DNA from: Pseudomonas sp. 10-1B
GTDB taxonomy: Bacteria; Pseudomonadota; Gammaproteobacteria; Pseudomonadales; Pseudomonadaceae
DNA length: 64,000 nucleotides
NCBI RefSeq assembly: GCF_000935045.1
Contig: NZ_JYKS01000021.1
Coordinates: 1-64,000 of the forward strand
Direction: 5' to 3'
Shown: positions 28,468 to 36,561 of the stretch, one piece after another
Layout of the letters: each line of letters opens with the position of its first letter
Position numbering within the stretch: the first letter of the stretch is position 1
The notes under the pieces: generated by a model
The model's database searches: none
The model's input: the letters and a program-made list of their open reading frames with translations, nothing else
What the model was told of the DNA's origin: nothing
Made by a program: the position numbers and the translations under genes

Positions 28468-28832
28468 TTCCATTTATTTTGTTGGGCGCGGCACTGTTCG
28501 CCGGTGCCGTGGTGGTCTCGGCGTTCTGGGACAGCATCAAGAAGTTTTTGGAAGCCTCCGTCAAGCATGTGCGGCAGGTGGTGAAGGCGACCATCGTGGG
28601 ACTGACCGCTTATGTGAAAACTCAGAATGTCGCGGCGGGCATCGCTGCGGGGTTGCAAGCACTGAACAAGTTCTACTCGAAAAATGAAAACCAGCAGTGG
28701 GAAGAGACCATCACCACTCGTACCATCTCCGAGTCAGATGTACCCGAACATATTCGTCGCAAGCTGGAAGCCACGCAGAAGCCAGTCGACATCTCGGAAG
28801 ACGTGGCCAAAGAACTCAAGCTGGAGCTGTAA
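28464..28832 (+). CDS. Small membrane-anchored protein coupled to the AAA+ ATPase
   Basis: A 122-residue protein. The first 20 residues form a membrane helix (FILLGAALFAGAVVVSAFW), followed by an amphipathic region with a second weakly hydrophobic part (VAAGIAAGLQAL). The polar tail contains ETITTRTISESDVPEH, similar to the tail of the preceding ATPase. Its ATG overlaps the ATPase stop. I do not recognise the family; it may anchor the ATPase to the membrane. Confidence 0.7.
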   Translation: MIPFILLGAALFAGAVVVSAFWDSIKKFLEASVKHVRQVVKATIVGLTAYVKTQNVAAGIAAGLQALNKFYSKNENQQWEETITTRTISESDVPEHIRRKLEATQKPVDISEDVAKELKLEL

Positions 28833-28835
28833 CTC

Positions 28836-29249
28836 ATGAATCATGATGAAAAAAGACCGGGTCGCACGCTGCTTGAGGACCTCAAGAAGGCTGCAAAACT
28901 GGGGCTGAAAGAGCTGCTCAAGGAAGGTGAAAAGCTCATTCAAGATGGGCAGGTTTCGCTGGATGACTTTTTGGCACAGAAAACCGTCGGGCTCGACCCC
29001 TATATTCTTCAAGAGCAGTCGACACGACACCTCGATTTCGTCTCAGGTGAAGTGTTTGTCGAACTCAGGGATGAGGACAATTTTATCTTCGGCGTCGACC
29101 TCTACTTCACAGACGCCAACAAGCAATGGGTCAAAAGCTCCCATACTGAAGCGCCTAGGCTGCTCAGCCTTTACTTCCTAAAAGAGGACCAGGTGCGAAT
29201 TCGCGCTGAGAAAAAAATTGCCTATACCTACGACAAGCCCAATGCCTGA
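28836..29249 (+). CDS. Unknown soluble protein in the hydrolase/AAA+ operon
   Basis: A 137-residue protein with a Lys/Leu-rich helical N-terminus (LLEDLKKAAKLGLKELLKEG), then a beta-rich part (EVFVELRDEDNFIFGVDLYF). It starts three bases after the preceding stop and has no membrane segment. No family recognised. The tight spacing makes a shared function with its neighbours likely. Confidence 0.7.
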   Translation: MNHDEKRPGRTLLEDLKKAAKLGLKELLKEGEKLIQDGQVSLDDFLAQKTVGLDPYILQEQSTRHLDFVSGEVFVELRDEDNFIFGVDLYFTDANKQWVKSSHTEAPRLLSLYFLKEDQVRIRAEKKIAYTYDKPNA

Positions 29250-29258
29250 TGCTGGAGC

Positions 29259-29280
29259 AGAGCGTGCTGACGCACGCTCT
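29259..29280 (+). terminator. Hairpin between the fourth and fifth genes of the operon
   Basis: A 9-bp perfect stem (agagcgtgc with its complement) closes a 4-nt loop just after the 137-residue gene. The downstream sequence is only moderately T-rich, so it may attenuate rather than end transcription. Confidence 0.45.
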
Positions 29281-29309
29281 CTACGTATTTATCAGAACGT
29301 GGTGACACC

Positions 29310-29930
29310 ATGATTATTATTGTCTACGGGTTTCTATTGCTGCTGGGGATCGGCCTGGCAAGCATTGTACTGAAAGGCGCCTGGTCGGCGATCAAATGGG
29401 TAAGTATTTGCGCGCTGGGCATCGCGACGCTGCCAATCAGCATCCCGTATCTGATCATCAAAGCCTACCGAGACGGCGTGAAGAACCGAGAGCTTCTGAA
29501 CAATGTTCAAGATGCTCTGAAGCGTGAAAACTTTGTGCAAGCGTTGCAACTGATCAAGGACCACAACACCGAAGACCTCAAGGCGACGATAGAGCTGTTG
29601 ACCACGGAAGGAGTCGATCTGCGAGCGCTGAAAGCGGATTTGAAGGTGCGCTACATCCAGGCAATCGAGGCTGACATCAATAGCCGCTTGGACGCTCTGC
29701 AGGGTAGCAACTTTATTGAGCTTTCCAGTTTGCTGCTGCCACTGAAACCTATTTACCAACAGTACCTTCTGGAAAAAGGAGATTTCCCAACACCCCAAAA
29801 ATTGGTCGAGGCGAAGTTCAAAAGCAAAGAACTTGAGCTGGAGAAGCCACGGAGTCAGGACGAAGAGAAACCGGTGTATCTGGTACGCAGACGTCAGCAG
29901 GATGAGTTTGCACAAGCCATTGAGATTTAA
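29310..29930 (+). CDS. Membrane-anchored helical protein, last gene of the AAA+ operon
   Basis: A 206-residue protein. Two adjacent hydrophobic segments occupy about residues 1-52 (IIIVYGFLLLLGIGLASIVL, then ICALGIATLPISIPYLII). The rest is a helical, charged cytoplasmic domain (LQLIKDHNTEDLKATIELL). No family recognised. It lies 60 bp after the previous gene, behind a small hairpin, and probably belongs to the same unit. Confidence 0.7.
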   Translation: MIIIVYGFLLLLGIGLASIVLKGAWSAIKWVSICALGIATLPISIPYLIIKAYRDGVKNRELLNNVQDALKRENFVQALQLIKDHNTEDLKATIELLTTEGVDLRALKADLKVRYIQAIEADINSRLDALQGSNFIELSSLLLPLKPIYQQYLLEKGDFPTPQKLVEAKFKSKELELEKPRSQDEEKPVYLVRRRQQDEFAQAIEI

Positions 29931-29936
29931 TGTAGA

Positions 29937-30155
29937 TTACCTACCGTCGATTATGTTGTAACCCTCAAAGCCGAACTCCGAGCCCAGAAGGCACCTGCTC
30001 ACCAGGTGCCTATTCATTGCTGCGGGTGCCTCCCATGCTTGTCGGACAGCCATACGCAGATAGAACTCGCGCTCTTCTGGACGTTTGCATTGCCCCAGGA
30101 TGATGAGGCTGAAGCTCCACGGCAATTGACCCAGCTTGATTATCAGCAGGCCCAC
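29937..30155 (-). pseudogene. Fragment of a DUF1016/YhcG-like nuclease gene
   Basis: The minus-strand frame includes QLPWSFSLIILGQC and PEEREFYLRMAV, which match the central part of DUF1016 proteins; compare QLPWTHNLTILTLSKLPEER in the intact gene at 53183-54223. Only about 40 residues are left and both the N-terminal domain and the nuclease domain are missing. A 9-bp hairpin at 29989-30011 within the fragment may terminate the plus-strand operon that ends at 29930. Confidence 0.7.
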
Positions 30156-30226
30156 GCTGGCCAGAGCGTAAACTCTGGCCCCTGAGCTACCCGATCAATG
30201 GAACGATGCAGTCACCCGCCACCCGT

Positions 30227-30427
30227 TCAAAACCTCCGCCGCGCCAACAACTCTGCCAGCGCCCCCTCAAACCACCCCGCCGGGCGCACCTTCAACTCCT
30301 TGCCCCCACACTTCGGGCAATGATCAACCCACTCCCCCGGCGCCAACGCATCACTGCGCGGCGCCACTGTTTTCGTCCAACCACAACCTTCACATTCAAA
30401 GGTGAAGGGCCTGGGTTTGATCGGCAT
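30227..30427 (-). CDS. Small zinc-ribbon protein (copy 2)
   Basis: A 66-residue protein with CxxC pairs ECEGC and CPKC, a paralogue of the gene at 23285-23488. The ATG at 30427 has aaggag upstream; longer reading to 30574 has no support. It is the last gene of the minus-strand set [membrane coiled coil]-[ADP-ribosylglycohydrolase-like]-[zinc ribbon], 46 bp after the glycohydrolase gene. The role is unknown. Confidence 0.75.
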   Translation of the reverse strand: MPIKPRPFTFECEGCGWTKTVAPRSDALAPGEWVDHCPKCGGKELKVRPAGWFEGALAELLARRRF

Positions 30428-30473
30428 TTTCAAGCTCCTTGTTCCCTGCACAAACTCACTGCCATCACGGCGT

Positions 30474-31526
30474 TCAACTCGAGGGATAAGCCAGCTCGAT
30501 CTGCTCATCGAACTCACCACCCACCCCGCAATAATCCCGCGGCACGCGCTCGATATCTTCTGCCACCTGCGCAATCACCTGACTCAACTCCAAGCGTTCA
30601 AGCCAGCGCCCAGGAATAGCAGCAGCACCATATTGCGCACCCAGCAAATGCCCAACGACCAGCCCGGTACTGCTGCTGTCACCACTGTGATTCACCGCCG
30701 TAATCACCCCTTCTTCGAGTGACCGAGCGCTCAACGCACACCACAGTCCGATCGCCAGCACCTGCTCGGCGCCCCAACCACCAGCAAAATCGTCAATGCG
30801 TTGCGGGGTGGGTGTATAGCCCTCGTAATAGAAGAACAACACACGCTCGATGAGGCTGCGCGTTTCTTCCATACCAGGCACTTGCCCGTACCTGGCCAAA
30901 CTCTGAGTCACCGCGTGCTCCAGGCTATCTTGTCGTTCGACAACACGCTGAAGAATATCGGCAAACAGCCCTGCCGCCAGGTAACCAGTAGGATGCCCGT
31001 GCGTCAGGCGTCCGGATTGCGCCGCGTAGTCAAATGCGTTGGCAAAGAATGCACAGGGCGCAACACGTACCAAGGCACCGCAGCCCTTGCTGTTGTTTTC
31101 GGCAACCGCACCCAACCGCCCGCTGACCTTGAGTGCACCAAGGCAGGTCGTGTCAGGGGCGCGACGCGACCACAGCTCCATTTGCCTGATCAGCCAACCA
31201 TCTGTGGCGACCGGTATCAGCGTGGGGTAGTCCTGGGTCGTCAGCCAGCGCAACAGTGCGTGATGAATAACGCTGGGCACATGGCATGCCAGTCGTGAAC
31301 TGCCTAGCACATAAGCCCGCAGCAAGCCTTCTGCAGTGAACAGCATCATCTGTGTAGCATCGCTAATCGCACCGGTGATGCCATAGACCTGGGCAAAATC
31401 AGTGATGCCCTGCGGCCCGAACCTGGCCTCGATCACAGGCCACTCAAGAGCGTTCACGGGAGAGCCCAGCGCGTCTCCGGCGGCGCCCCCCAGCAGGCAA
31501 CCTCTGATCCATTCAATTCTGTTCAT
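30474..31526 (-). CDS. ADP-ribosylglycohydrolase-like protein with altered metal site
   Basis: A 350-residue ARH/DraG-family protein: GGAAGDALG near residue 13-21 and the full helical fold length are present. The two binuclear-metal motifs are changed. The usual (T/S)DDT reads SDAT at 55-58, and the usual GDxDSTG reads GDSSSTG at 282-288, so two Asp ligands appear replaced by Ala and Ser. It may be inactive as a hydrolase and act by binding ADP-ribose or ADP-ribosylated targets. The ATG has aagggg upstream and overlaps the stop of the preceding small gene (ATGA). Codons at both sites were checked on the given strand. Confidence 0.85.
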   Translation of the reverse strand: MNRIEWIRGCLLGGAAGDALGSPVNALEWPVIEARFGPQGITDFAQVYGITGAISDATQMMLFTAEGLLRAYVLGSSRLACHVPSVIHHALLRWLTTQDYPTLIPVATDGWLIRQMELWSRRAPDTTCLGALKVSGRLGAVAENNSKGCGALVRVAPCAFFANAFDYAAQSGRLTHGHPTGYLAAGLFADILQRVVERQDSLEHAVTQSLARYGQVPGMEETRSLIERVLFFYYEGYTPTPQRIDDFAGGWGAEQVLAIGLWCALSARSLEEGVITAVNHSGDSSSTGLVVGHLLGAQYGAAAIPGRWLERLELSQVIAQVAEDIERVPRDYCGVGGEFDEQIELAYPSS

Positions 31527-31801
31527 ATCGCCCCTTGCCGATCTTCTGCAGACGCCACGTCCTGCAAAATCACCAACTTGCGCTGCAACTGCGCAACATG
31601 CTCCCGCTCCGCCCGCAACGCCGACCTCAGCTCACGGTTCTCCGTCTCCCAGATCTGCAGCCAGCGCAAATCCCTCTGACAATGCTCGACCTTCTTGCCA
31701 AGCTCACCCAGCCTCAACCCCTGCTGTATCAGCACCAGCAGGATGATCCCCATCGCCACCAATGCGCCCGTCGCAACCACTTCCGGCATAGTCATGCTCA
31801 T
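31523..31801 (-). CDS. Small membrane-anchored coiled-coil protein
   Basis: A 92-residue protein with one N-terminal membrane helix (VVATGALVAMGIILLVLI) and a coiled-coil tail (ELGKKVEHCQRDL through LRAEREHVAQLQRKL). The ATG at 31801 begins directly before the membrane helix; the open frame extends back to 31903 without support. It is translationally coupled to the ARH-like gene and divergent from the WYL regulator. No family recognised. It may recruit the ARH-like protein to the membrane. Confidence 0.65.
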   Translation of the reverse strand: MSMTMPEVVATGALVAMGIILLVLIQQGLRLGELGKKVEHCQRDLRWLQIWETENRELRSALRAEREHVAQLQRKLVILQDVASAEDRQGAI

Positions 31802-31863
31802 ATCCTTTGCGGCCCCCGATGTATTCCGAAGACAGCCAAAAGATATGTAATGCAAAACTACAC

Positions 31864-31878
31864 GTCTAGAATGTAGAC
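31864..31878. promoter_or_regulatory. Candidate operator between divergent WYL and ARH operons
   Basis: The palindrome gtctagaatgtagac has 5-bp arms and a 5-nt spacer. It lies in the 113-bp space between two divergent starts, where a WYL regulator would be expected to act. Only position and symmetry support it. Confidence 0.3.
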
Positions 31879-31914
31879 TTATACAGGTAAAGTAATCGCG
31901 CACATGGAGAGGGT

Positions 31915-32790
31915 ATGAAACGCAAGCAGTCCATCAAGCAGGTTCGCTGGGATCTGGCACTTCGCTATCAATTGATCGAAACCGTTGCCTGGTGGGAAGG
32001 CCGGCTGACCACGGGGCATCTGATGCAGAGCTTTGGCATCAGCCGCCAGCAGGCGTCGAAGGACATCAATACCTACATCACCGAGCACGCGTCCGAAAAC
32101 TTGACATATGACAAGCAGATCAAGGGCTACGTACCGAGCGAGAAGTTCGAACCACTGTTCATAGACGACAGTGCCAGCGCCTATCTGCACCTGCTGTACC
32201 AGAACAATGAGCGAGCCCTGCATATTGACGGGCTGGCCTTGGCCTATGCGCATACCCTGGTGCTGGAGGTGCCTGATCGCCCCATTCGGCCAGAGGTGCT
32301 ACGCCCCTTGCTCAAGGCCTGTCGGGAAGGCCTGCGCATGGAAACCGAATACGTGTCGTTCAACACCCCCAACGTCGAGGTGCGCCTGATCGCCCCGCAC
32401 ACGCTGGTCTACACCGGCATGCGCTGGCACGTGCGGGCCTATTGCGAAAAGAACGGCCAGTACCGCGACTTCGTCCTCAGCCGCCTGCGTGGGCAGCCAG
32501 ACTTGCTCGACGCATCGCCGAACACGCGCGAGCAGGATGAAGACTGGAATGTCGAGGTGCCGATCATCTTCGAGCCTGATTGGCGGTTGAACGCGGCGCA
32601 GAAGGCAATCATCGAAACTGACTTCGGCATGACGCAGGGGCAATTGGTGGTGCCCAGCCGCAGGGCATTGGTGAAGTACGTGTTGCAGCGGTACCAGATT
32701 GACCACCGCAACATGGCGATACTTCCCGAGGCCCAGCAACTGGTGGTGAGCAACCTCCAGGAACTGCAGCCGTGGTTGATGAAGTACTGA
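31915..32790 (+). CDS. WYL-domain transcriptional regulator
   Basis: A 291-residue regulator. The N-terminal winged helix-turn-helix contains HLMQSFGISRQQASKDINTY (about 40-60). A WYL domain follows (HTLVYTGMRWHVRAYCEKN about 160-180, and RDFVLSRLRG), and then a WCX-like C-terminal domain (ALVKYVLQRYQ). The ATG has gagaggg upstream. Regulators of this group often control phage-defence operons and may sense nucleic acid or nucleotides (family knowledge). It is divergent from the membrane coiled-coil/ARH/zinc-ribbon operon, its most likely target. A truncated paralogue lies at 23.6 kb. Confidence 0.9.
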   Translation: MKRKQSIKQVRWDLALRYQLIETVAWWEGRLTTGHLMQSFGISRQQASKDINTYITEHASENLTYDKQIKGYVPSEKFEPLFIDDSASAYLHLLYQNNERALHIDGLALAYAHTLVLEVPDRPIRPEVLRPLLKACREGLRMETEYVSFNTPNVEVRLIAPHTLVYTGMRWHVRAYCEKNGQYRDFVLSRLRGQPDLLDASPNTREQDEDWNVEVPIIFEPDWRLNAAQKAIIETDFGMTQGQLVVPSRRALVKYVLQRYQIDHRNMAILPEAQQLVVSNLQELQPWLMKY

Positions 32791-33015
32791 AACTTCAATC
32801 TCAGCAGCGTCAACCGAGATCGCCTGAGTGACTGCACCAACCTGCTCGGCAGGCTGGTTCAGGCCATTATTCTGCTGATGTTGGATAGACCGGGAACATT
32901 GTGTAGTTATGCCAGTTTTCCCGTAGTCATTTAGCTCGGTGACTGCGTTTGGACCAGGGGTCGCCCGACAGTGGGCGATCGAACTGGTCATCGGCAGGCC
33001 AAGAATACTCGTCGC

Positions 33016-33036
33016 AGTATTCCAATCGGTATTCCA
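33016..33036. promoter_or_regulatory. TTCCA pair, likely island-end arm sites
   Basis: AGTATTCCA (33016-33024) and GGTATTCCA (33028-33036) are 12 bp apart, the same spacing as beside the integrase at 485-505 and in the repeats at 17.5 and 25.5 kb. It is the rightmost pair before the iron-uptake locus, so the island probably ends near 33.04-33.15 kb. I found no ssrA core copy there. The gap 32791-33148 has no supported gene. Confidence 0.5.
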
Positions 33037-33148
33037 GCTTAAATTACAAAACGAAACTCCCCCCTTAATCAATACTGACCTAATTCAGATCACCCCGGCC
33101 TTATCGCCGAGATTCTGAACGCATGTTCGCTGGCCGCTTACCATCCGC

Positions 33149-34504
33149 TCACAATATCGGCAACACAATGCGCACCGTGCTGGGCTTGTCCGCTACGAAG
33201 TTAACCCGGCCTCCAGCGTTTTCGATGATGCGCCGTACGATGGCCAGCCCCAAGCCCGTGCCGCCGCTGCCCTGCTGCCCTTTGCGAAAGCGCTGGAACA
33301 TCGCTTCTTGGTTCTCTGCCGGTACGCCAGCGCCTTGATCGGTTACGTCCAGGACGACTGTATCGTTCTGCCTGCGCAGTTTCAGGCAGACATTGCCAGC
33401 GCCGTGCATCAGGGCGTTTTCCAATAGGTTCGTCAGTGCGTCACGCAGTTCGTCGACATTGCCGCGACAGAGCAAGCCATCTTCGATATCGAGTTCGATG
33501 GTGCGTCGTTGCGATTCGAATAGCGGCAGCAGCGCCGCAACCGCCTCTCGGGCCATGCGCGAGACCTTGGCCTGGCGGCTAACGCCATGGCGTTCGTTTG
33601 ATGCGCCATCCTGCCGGGCCAGTTCCAGTAGCTGCGTCACCAGTCGGCGCATCTGCTTCATCTCTTGGTCGAGCGCAGACCAGTTCGGCTGCTGGCTGTC
33701 GCGGGCATCTTGCAGGCGTAGGTCCAGTACTGTCAGCGGTGTACGCAACTCATGGGCGGCATCGGCAACGAAACGACGTTCGGCAGCGTAGGCCGTAGCC
33801 AGTCGATCAAGGGCCGAGTTGGCGGCCTCTGCCAATGGGTGGATCTCGCTTGGCAGGTCGGCCAGCGGTATGCGTCGCGCCGGTTCGTTCGGTCCGATGC
33901 CATGAGCCAACCGGGCTGCGCGCCGGACCGGGCGCAATGTCCAGTGTAGCAGCCAGAGTATCAGTAACCCCGATACCACCCCGAGCGGCAGCATGATCAC
34001 CAGGCTCTGCCGCAACCGATCGAGCAGCAAGTCGTCGATCATCTCGCGTTCGTGGAGGTCATTGCGCCTCACCATGAGGATGGAGCCATCCGCCAGGCGC
34101 ACCGGCACATTGATTATCCGCCCACCGACCGGGCTCCAGCGCCACCAATGGCTCTCACGCTGCAAACCTTCAGGGCGAAGCCGTCGCGGTCGATCCAGGT
34201 TTTCAGAGAACCAAAGTACTTTGCCGTCGGCGGAAAAAAGCGTGTAGGCAAGCTCGGTGCCGCCGTAGCTCAGCGGTAGACGGCCCACGTCTGATGCCCC
34301 CGCTATCCCGTCGCTAATGGCGCGCGCCTGGATCGCAAGAACGGCGCGGCGCAACTCGTCACGCGTGCCATACAGGTGGATTGCAAGGTTGCCGAAACCC
34401 AGAGCAAACACCAGGAGCAACGCGACAAGGATGCGGCCACGCAGGCTGCGACGCATTCTCGTCGGGTTCATTTTCGTCAGCTTGTCGTCAGCTATCGCTG
34501 GCAT
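33149..34504 (-). CDS. Sensor histidine kinase
   Basis: A kinase of about 451 residues with two membrane helices: one near the N-terminus (GRILVALLLVFALGFG) and one before a HAMP-like region (IMLPLGVVSGLLILWLLHW). The HisKA box is AAHELRTPLTVL (phospho-His about 250), followed by HATPase motifs (NLLENAL, DQGAGVP, GTGLGLAIV). Three in-frame starts are possible (34537, 34504, 34471); 34504 has ggacgag upstream. It pairs logically with the response regulator at 36562-37242, although a receptor gene on the other strand lies between them. It probably senses iron-siderophore status or a metal at the envelope. Confidence 0.9.
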   Translation of the reverse strand: MPAIADDKLTKMNPTRMRRSLRGRILVALLLVFALGFGNLAIHLYGTRDELRRAVLAIQARAISDGIAGASDVGRLPLSYGGTELAYTLFSADGKVLWFSENLDRPRRLRPEGLQRESHWWRWSPVGGRIINVPVRLADGSILMVRRNDLHEREMIDDLLLDRLRQSLVIMLPLGVVSGLLILWLLHWTLRPVRRAARLAHGIGPNEPARRIPLADLPSEIHPLAEAANSALDRLATAYAAERRFVADAAHELRTPLTVLDLRLQDARDSQQPNWSALDQEMKQMRRLVTQLLELARQDGASNERHGVSRQAKVSRMAREAVAALLPLFESQRRTIELDIEDGLLCRGNVDELRDALTNLLENALMHGAGNVCLKLRRQNDTVVLDVTDQGAGVPAENQEAMFQRFRKGQQGSGGTGLGLAIVRRIIENAGGRVNFVADKPSTVRIVLPIL

Positions 34505-34518
34505 AGTCTCGTCCGCAT

Positions 34519-34539
34519 AAATGAGATCGCTTATCATTT
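34519..34539. promoter_or_regulatory. Fur-box-like site ahead of the TonB receptor
   Basis: aaatgagatcgcttatcattt is a near-palindrome close to the Pseudomonas Fur consensus (AATGAGAATNATTCTCATT style). It lies 31-51 bp before the receptor start and overlaps the divergent kinase 5' end, so iron repression of both is plausible. Confidence 0.65.
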
Positions 34540-34569
34540 GCCTTATGTTTATCGGGGAGCCCGTTTTCC

Positions 34570-36555
34570 ATGTCGACGCAGTACGTCAAATGTCCACAAC
34601 GTTTCCACCCAGCAGCGCTAGCCCTCGCGGTAACTGCTTTACCCTCTTTAGGCCTGGCGGATGAAGCGCTCAACTTGAATGATGTCGTGATCACCGCTGC
34701 AGGTTATGAGCAGCAGCTGATACAAGCGCCGGCATCAATCACCGTGATCGGCAAGGAACAGTTGGAAGGCAAATACTACCGTGACGTGACCGACGCTCTG
34801 CAAGACATTCCGGGCGTTTCCATCGAGGGTGGCGCGGGTGGCAAGCTGGAAAGCACGTCGATCAACATCCGTGGCCTGGGCGAGGCGTACACCCTGTTCC
34901 TGGTCGATGGTAAGCCCCTTGGCGCTTCGGGTGAGGCTTACTACAACGGCTTCGGTAGCGCCACCCAGTTCGGCTGGCTGCCGCCGATGTCGGCTATCGA
35001 GCGCATCGAGGTGATCCGTGGGCCAATGTCCTCGCTCTACGGCTCCAGCGCCCTGGCTGGGGTAATCAACATCATCACCAAGAAAGCGACCTCGCGTGAG
35101 TGGTCTGGCAGCATCAGCTACGACAAGCTACTGCATGAAAACAACGACGCAGGCTCGGCCAACCAAGCCCGCTACTACCTAAGCGGCCCGCTGGTACACG
35201 AGCACCTGGCCCTGAGCCTTTACGGTTCTCATCATCACCGCCACGAAGACGACATCATCGGCGGGTATGCAGAAAAGACGGCCAACGACAACACCGCCCG
35301 CCTCGATATCGTGCTCAACGACATGCACAGCTTCCAGCTGGAAGCCGGCCGCAGCGAAAGCGACAACGAACGTACAGAACAGAGCGGCGCTGCAGGTGAA
35401 ATGAACAACGTGCGCACTCACTATGGCCTTACCCACGACCTTGACTGGGGCAATGGCGTGCGCACCACGACCTTCGCGACCACCGCGCTGGAAGAAATCG
35501 AGAATGGCAGCTCCGAGTCGGAGTACTCCAACGATCTCATCAACACCAAGACCTTCATTCCGCTGGAGCGCCACACCATCACCTTGGGCGGCGAGTACAA
35601 GTGGGAAACCATCGAGCACGACCAGGGTCGTTTCTACGGCACCGACATGGAGCTCGAACGCTGGCAGCGTGCACTGTTCGTCGAGGACGAGTACTACCTG
35701 ACCGACGCATTTTCGGTAACCGCCGGCCTACGTTACGACGAGAATGAACATTACGGCGAGGAGATCATCCCGCGTCTTTATGGTGTCTATCGCTTCACCG
35801 ACGAGTGGGTTCTCAAGGGGGGGGTCAGTGGCGGCTACAAGGCACCCTCATTGAAGCAGGCCGACTCCAGCATCGTCGAGAACGCCGGCCGTGGTCGCTC
35901 CTACGACATGGGCAACTCCGACCTCAAGCCCGAGAGTAGTATCAACTACGAAATGGGCCTGATGTGGGACGCCGACAATGGCATCCGCTCCGGTGTGACG
36001 GTGTTCTATACCGAGTTCGAGGACAAGATCGACAAGCGTCTGTTCTGTACCAGCCCGGCCGATGCACCGACTTGTACGGTCAACGGAATCGCACCACGCC
36101 AGACCATCAACCAATACGTTAACCAGGACGCTGCCGAGCTACGTGGTGTAGAGGCTTTCTTCAATACCCCGCTGAGCGAAACGCTGGACCTGAAGACCAA
36201 CTACACCTTCTCCGACAGTGAGATCACCAAGTCCGAGGCCTCGCCGGAAGATGTCGGCAAGCCGTTCAACAACCTGCCCAAGCATATGTTCAACATTGGC
36301 CTGGATTGGCGCACCAGCGACAGCCTGAATCTCTGGACCAGGGCGCGCTACAAGAGCAAAACCGTGTCGGACGAAGACCTGCAACAGCGCCCAGCCTATA
36401 CCTTGGTTGACCTCGGCGGCCTGTATCGGGTGAGCAAGAACATGGACATCTACGCCGGCCTGTACAACGTGTTCGATAGAGACGTGTCCAACGAGGACTA
36501 CGGCAAAACCCTGGACGGTCGTCGCCTGAACATGGGAGTTACGCTGAGCTTTTGA
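34570..36555 (+). CDS. TonB-dependent siderophore receptor (catecholate type)
   Basis: A 661-residue outer-membrane receptor. The signal peptide ends near LGLADEA (about 30), the TonB box is LNDVVITA (about 36-43), the plug domain holds QDIPGVSIEGG and IRGPMSSLYGSSALAGVINI, and the 22-strand barrel ends with an aromatic C-terminus (GVTLSF). The plug and barrel resemble the FepA/CirA/PfeA/PirA group for catecholate siderophores. It has no N-terminal STN domain, which fits control by a two-component system rather than a sigma/anti-sigma pair. Its 3' end is 6 bp from the 3' end of the response regulator gene. Confidence 0.9.
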   Translation: MSTQYVKCPQRFHPAALALAVTALPSLGLADEALNLNDVVITAAGYEQQLIQAPASITVIGKEQLEGKYYRDVTDALQDIPGVSIEGGAGGKLESTSINIRGLGEAYTLFLVDGKPLGASGEAYYNGFGSATQFGWLPPMSAIERIEVIRGPMSSLYGSSALAGVINIITKKATSREWSGSISYDKLLHENNDAGSANQARYYLSGPLVHEHLALSLYGSHHHRHEDDIIGGYAEKTANDNTARLDIVLNDMHSFQLEAGRSESDNERTEQSGAAGEMNNVRTHYGLTHDLDWGNGVRTTTFATTALEEIENGSSESEYSNDLINTKTFIPLERHTITLGGEYKWETIEHDQGRFYGTDMELERWQRALFVEDEYYLTDAFSVTAGLRYDENEHYGEEIIPRLYGVYRFTDEWVLKGGVSGGYKAPSLKQADSSIVENAGRGRSYDMGNSDLKPESSINYEMGLMWDADNGIRSGVTVFYTEFEDKIDKRLFCTSPADAPTCTVNGIAPRQTINQYVNQDAAELRGVEAFFNTPLSETLDLKTNYTFSDSEITKSEASPEDVGKPFNNLPKHMFNIGLDWRTSDSLNLWTRARYKSKTVSDEDLQQRPAYTLVDLGGLYRVSKNMDIYAGLYNVFDRDVSNEDYGKTLDGRRLNMGVTLSF

Positions 36556-36561
36556 GCGGCC

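Noticed and set aside
33040..33148. Search for the right-hand ssrA core beside the last arm-site pair
   Set aside because: Only a weak C-run (actccccccttaatc) is present; it does not match the core well enough to call an attachment site.
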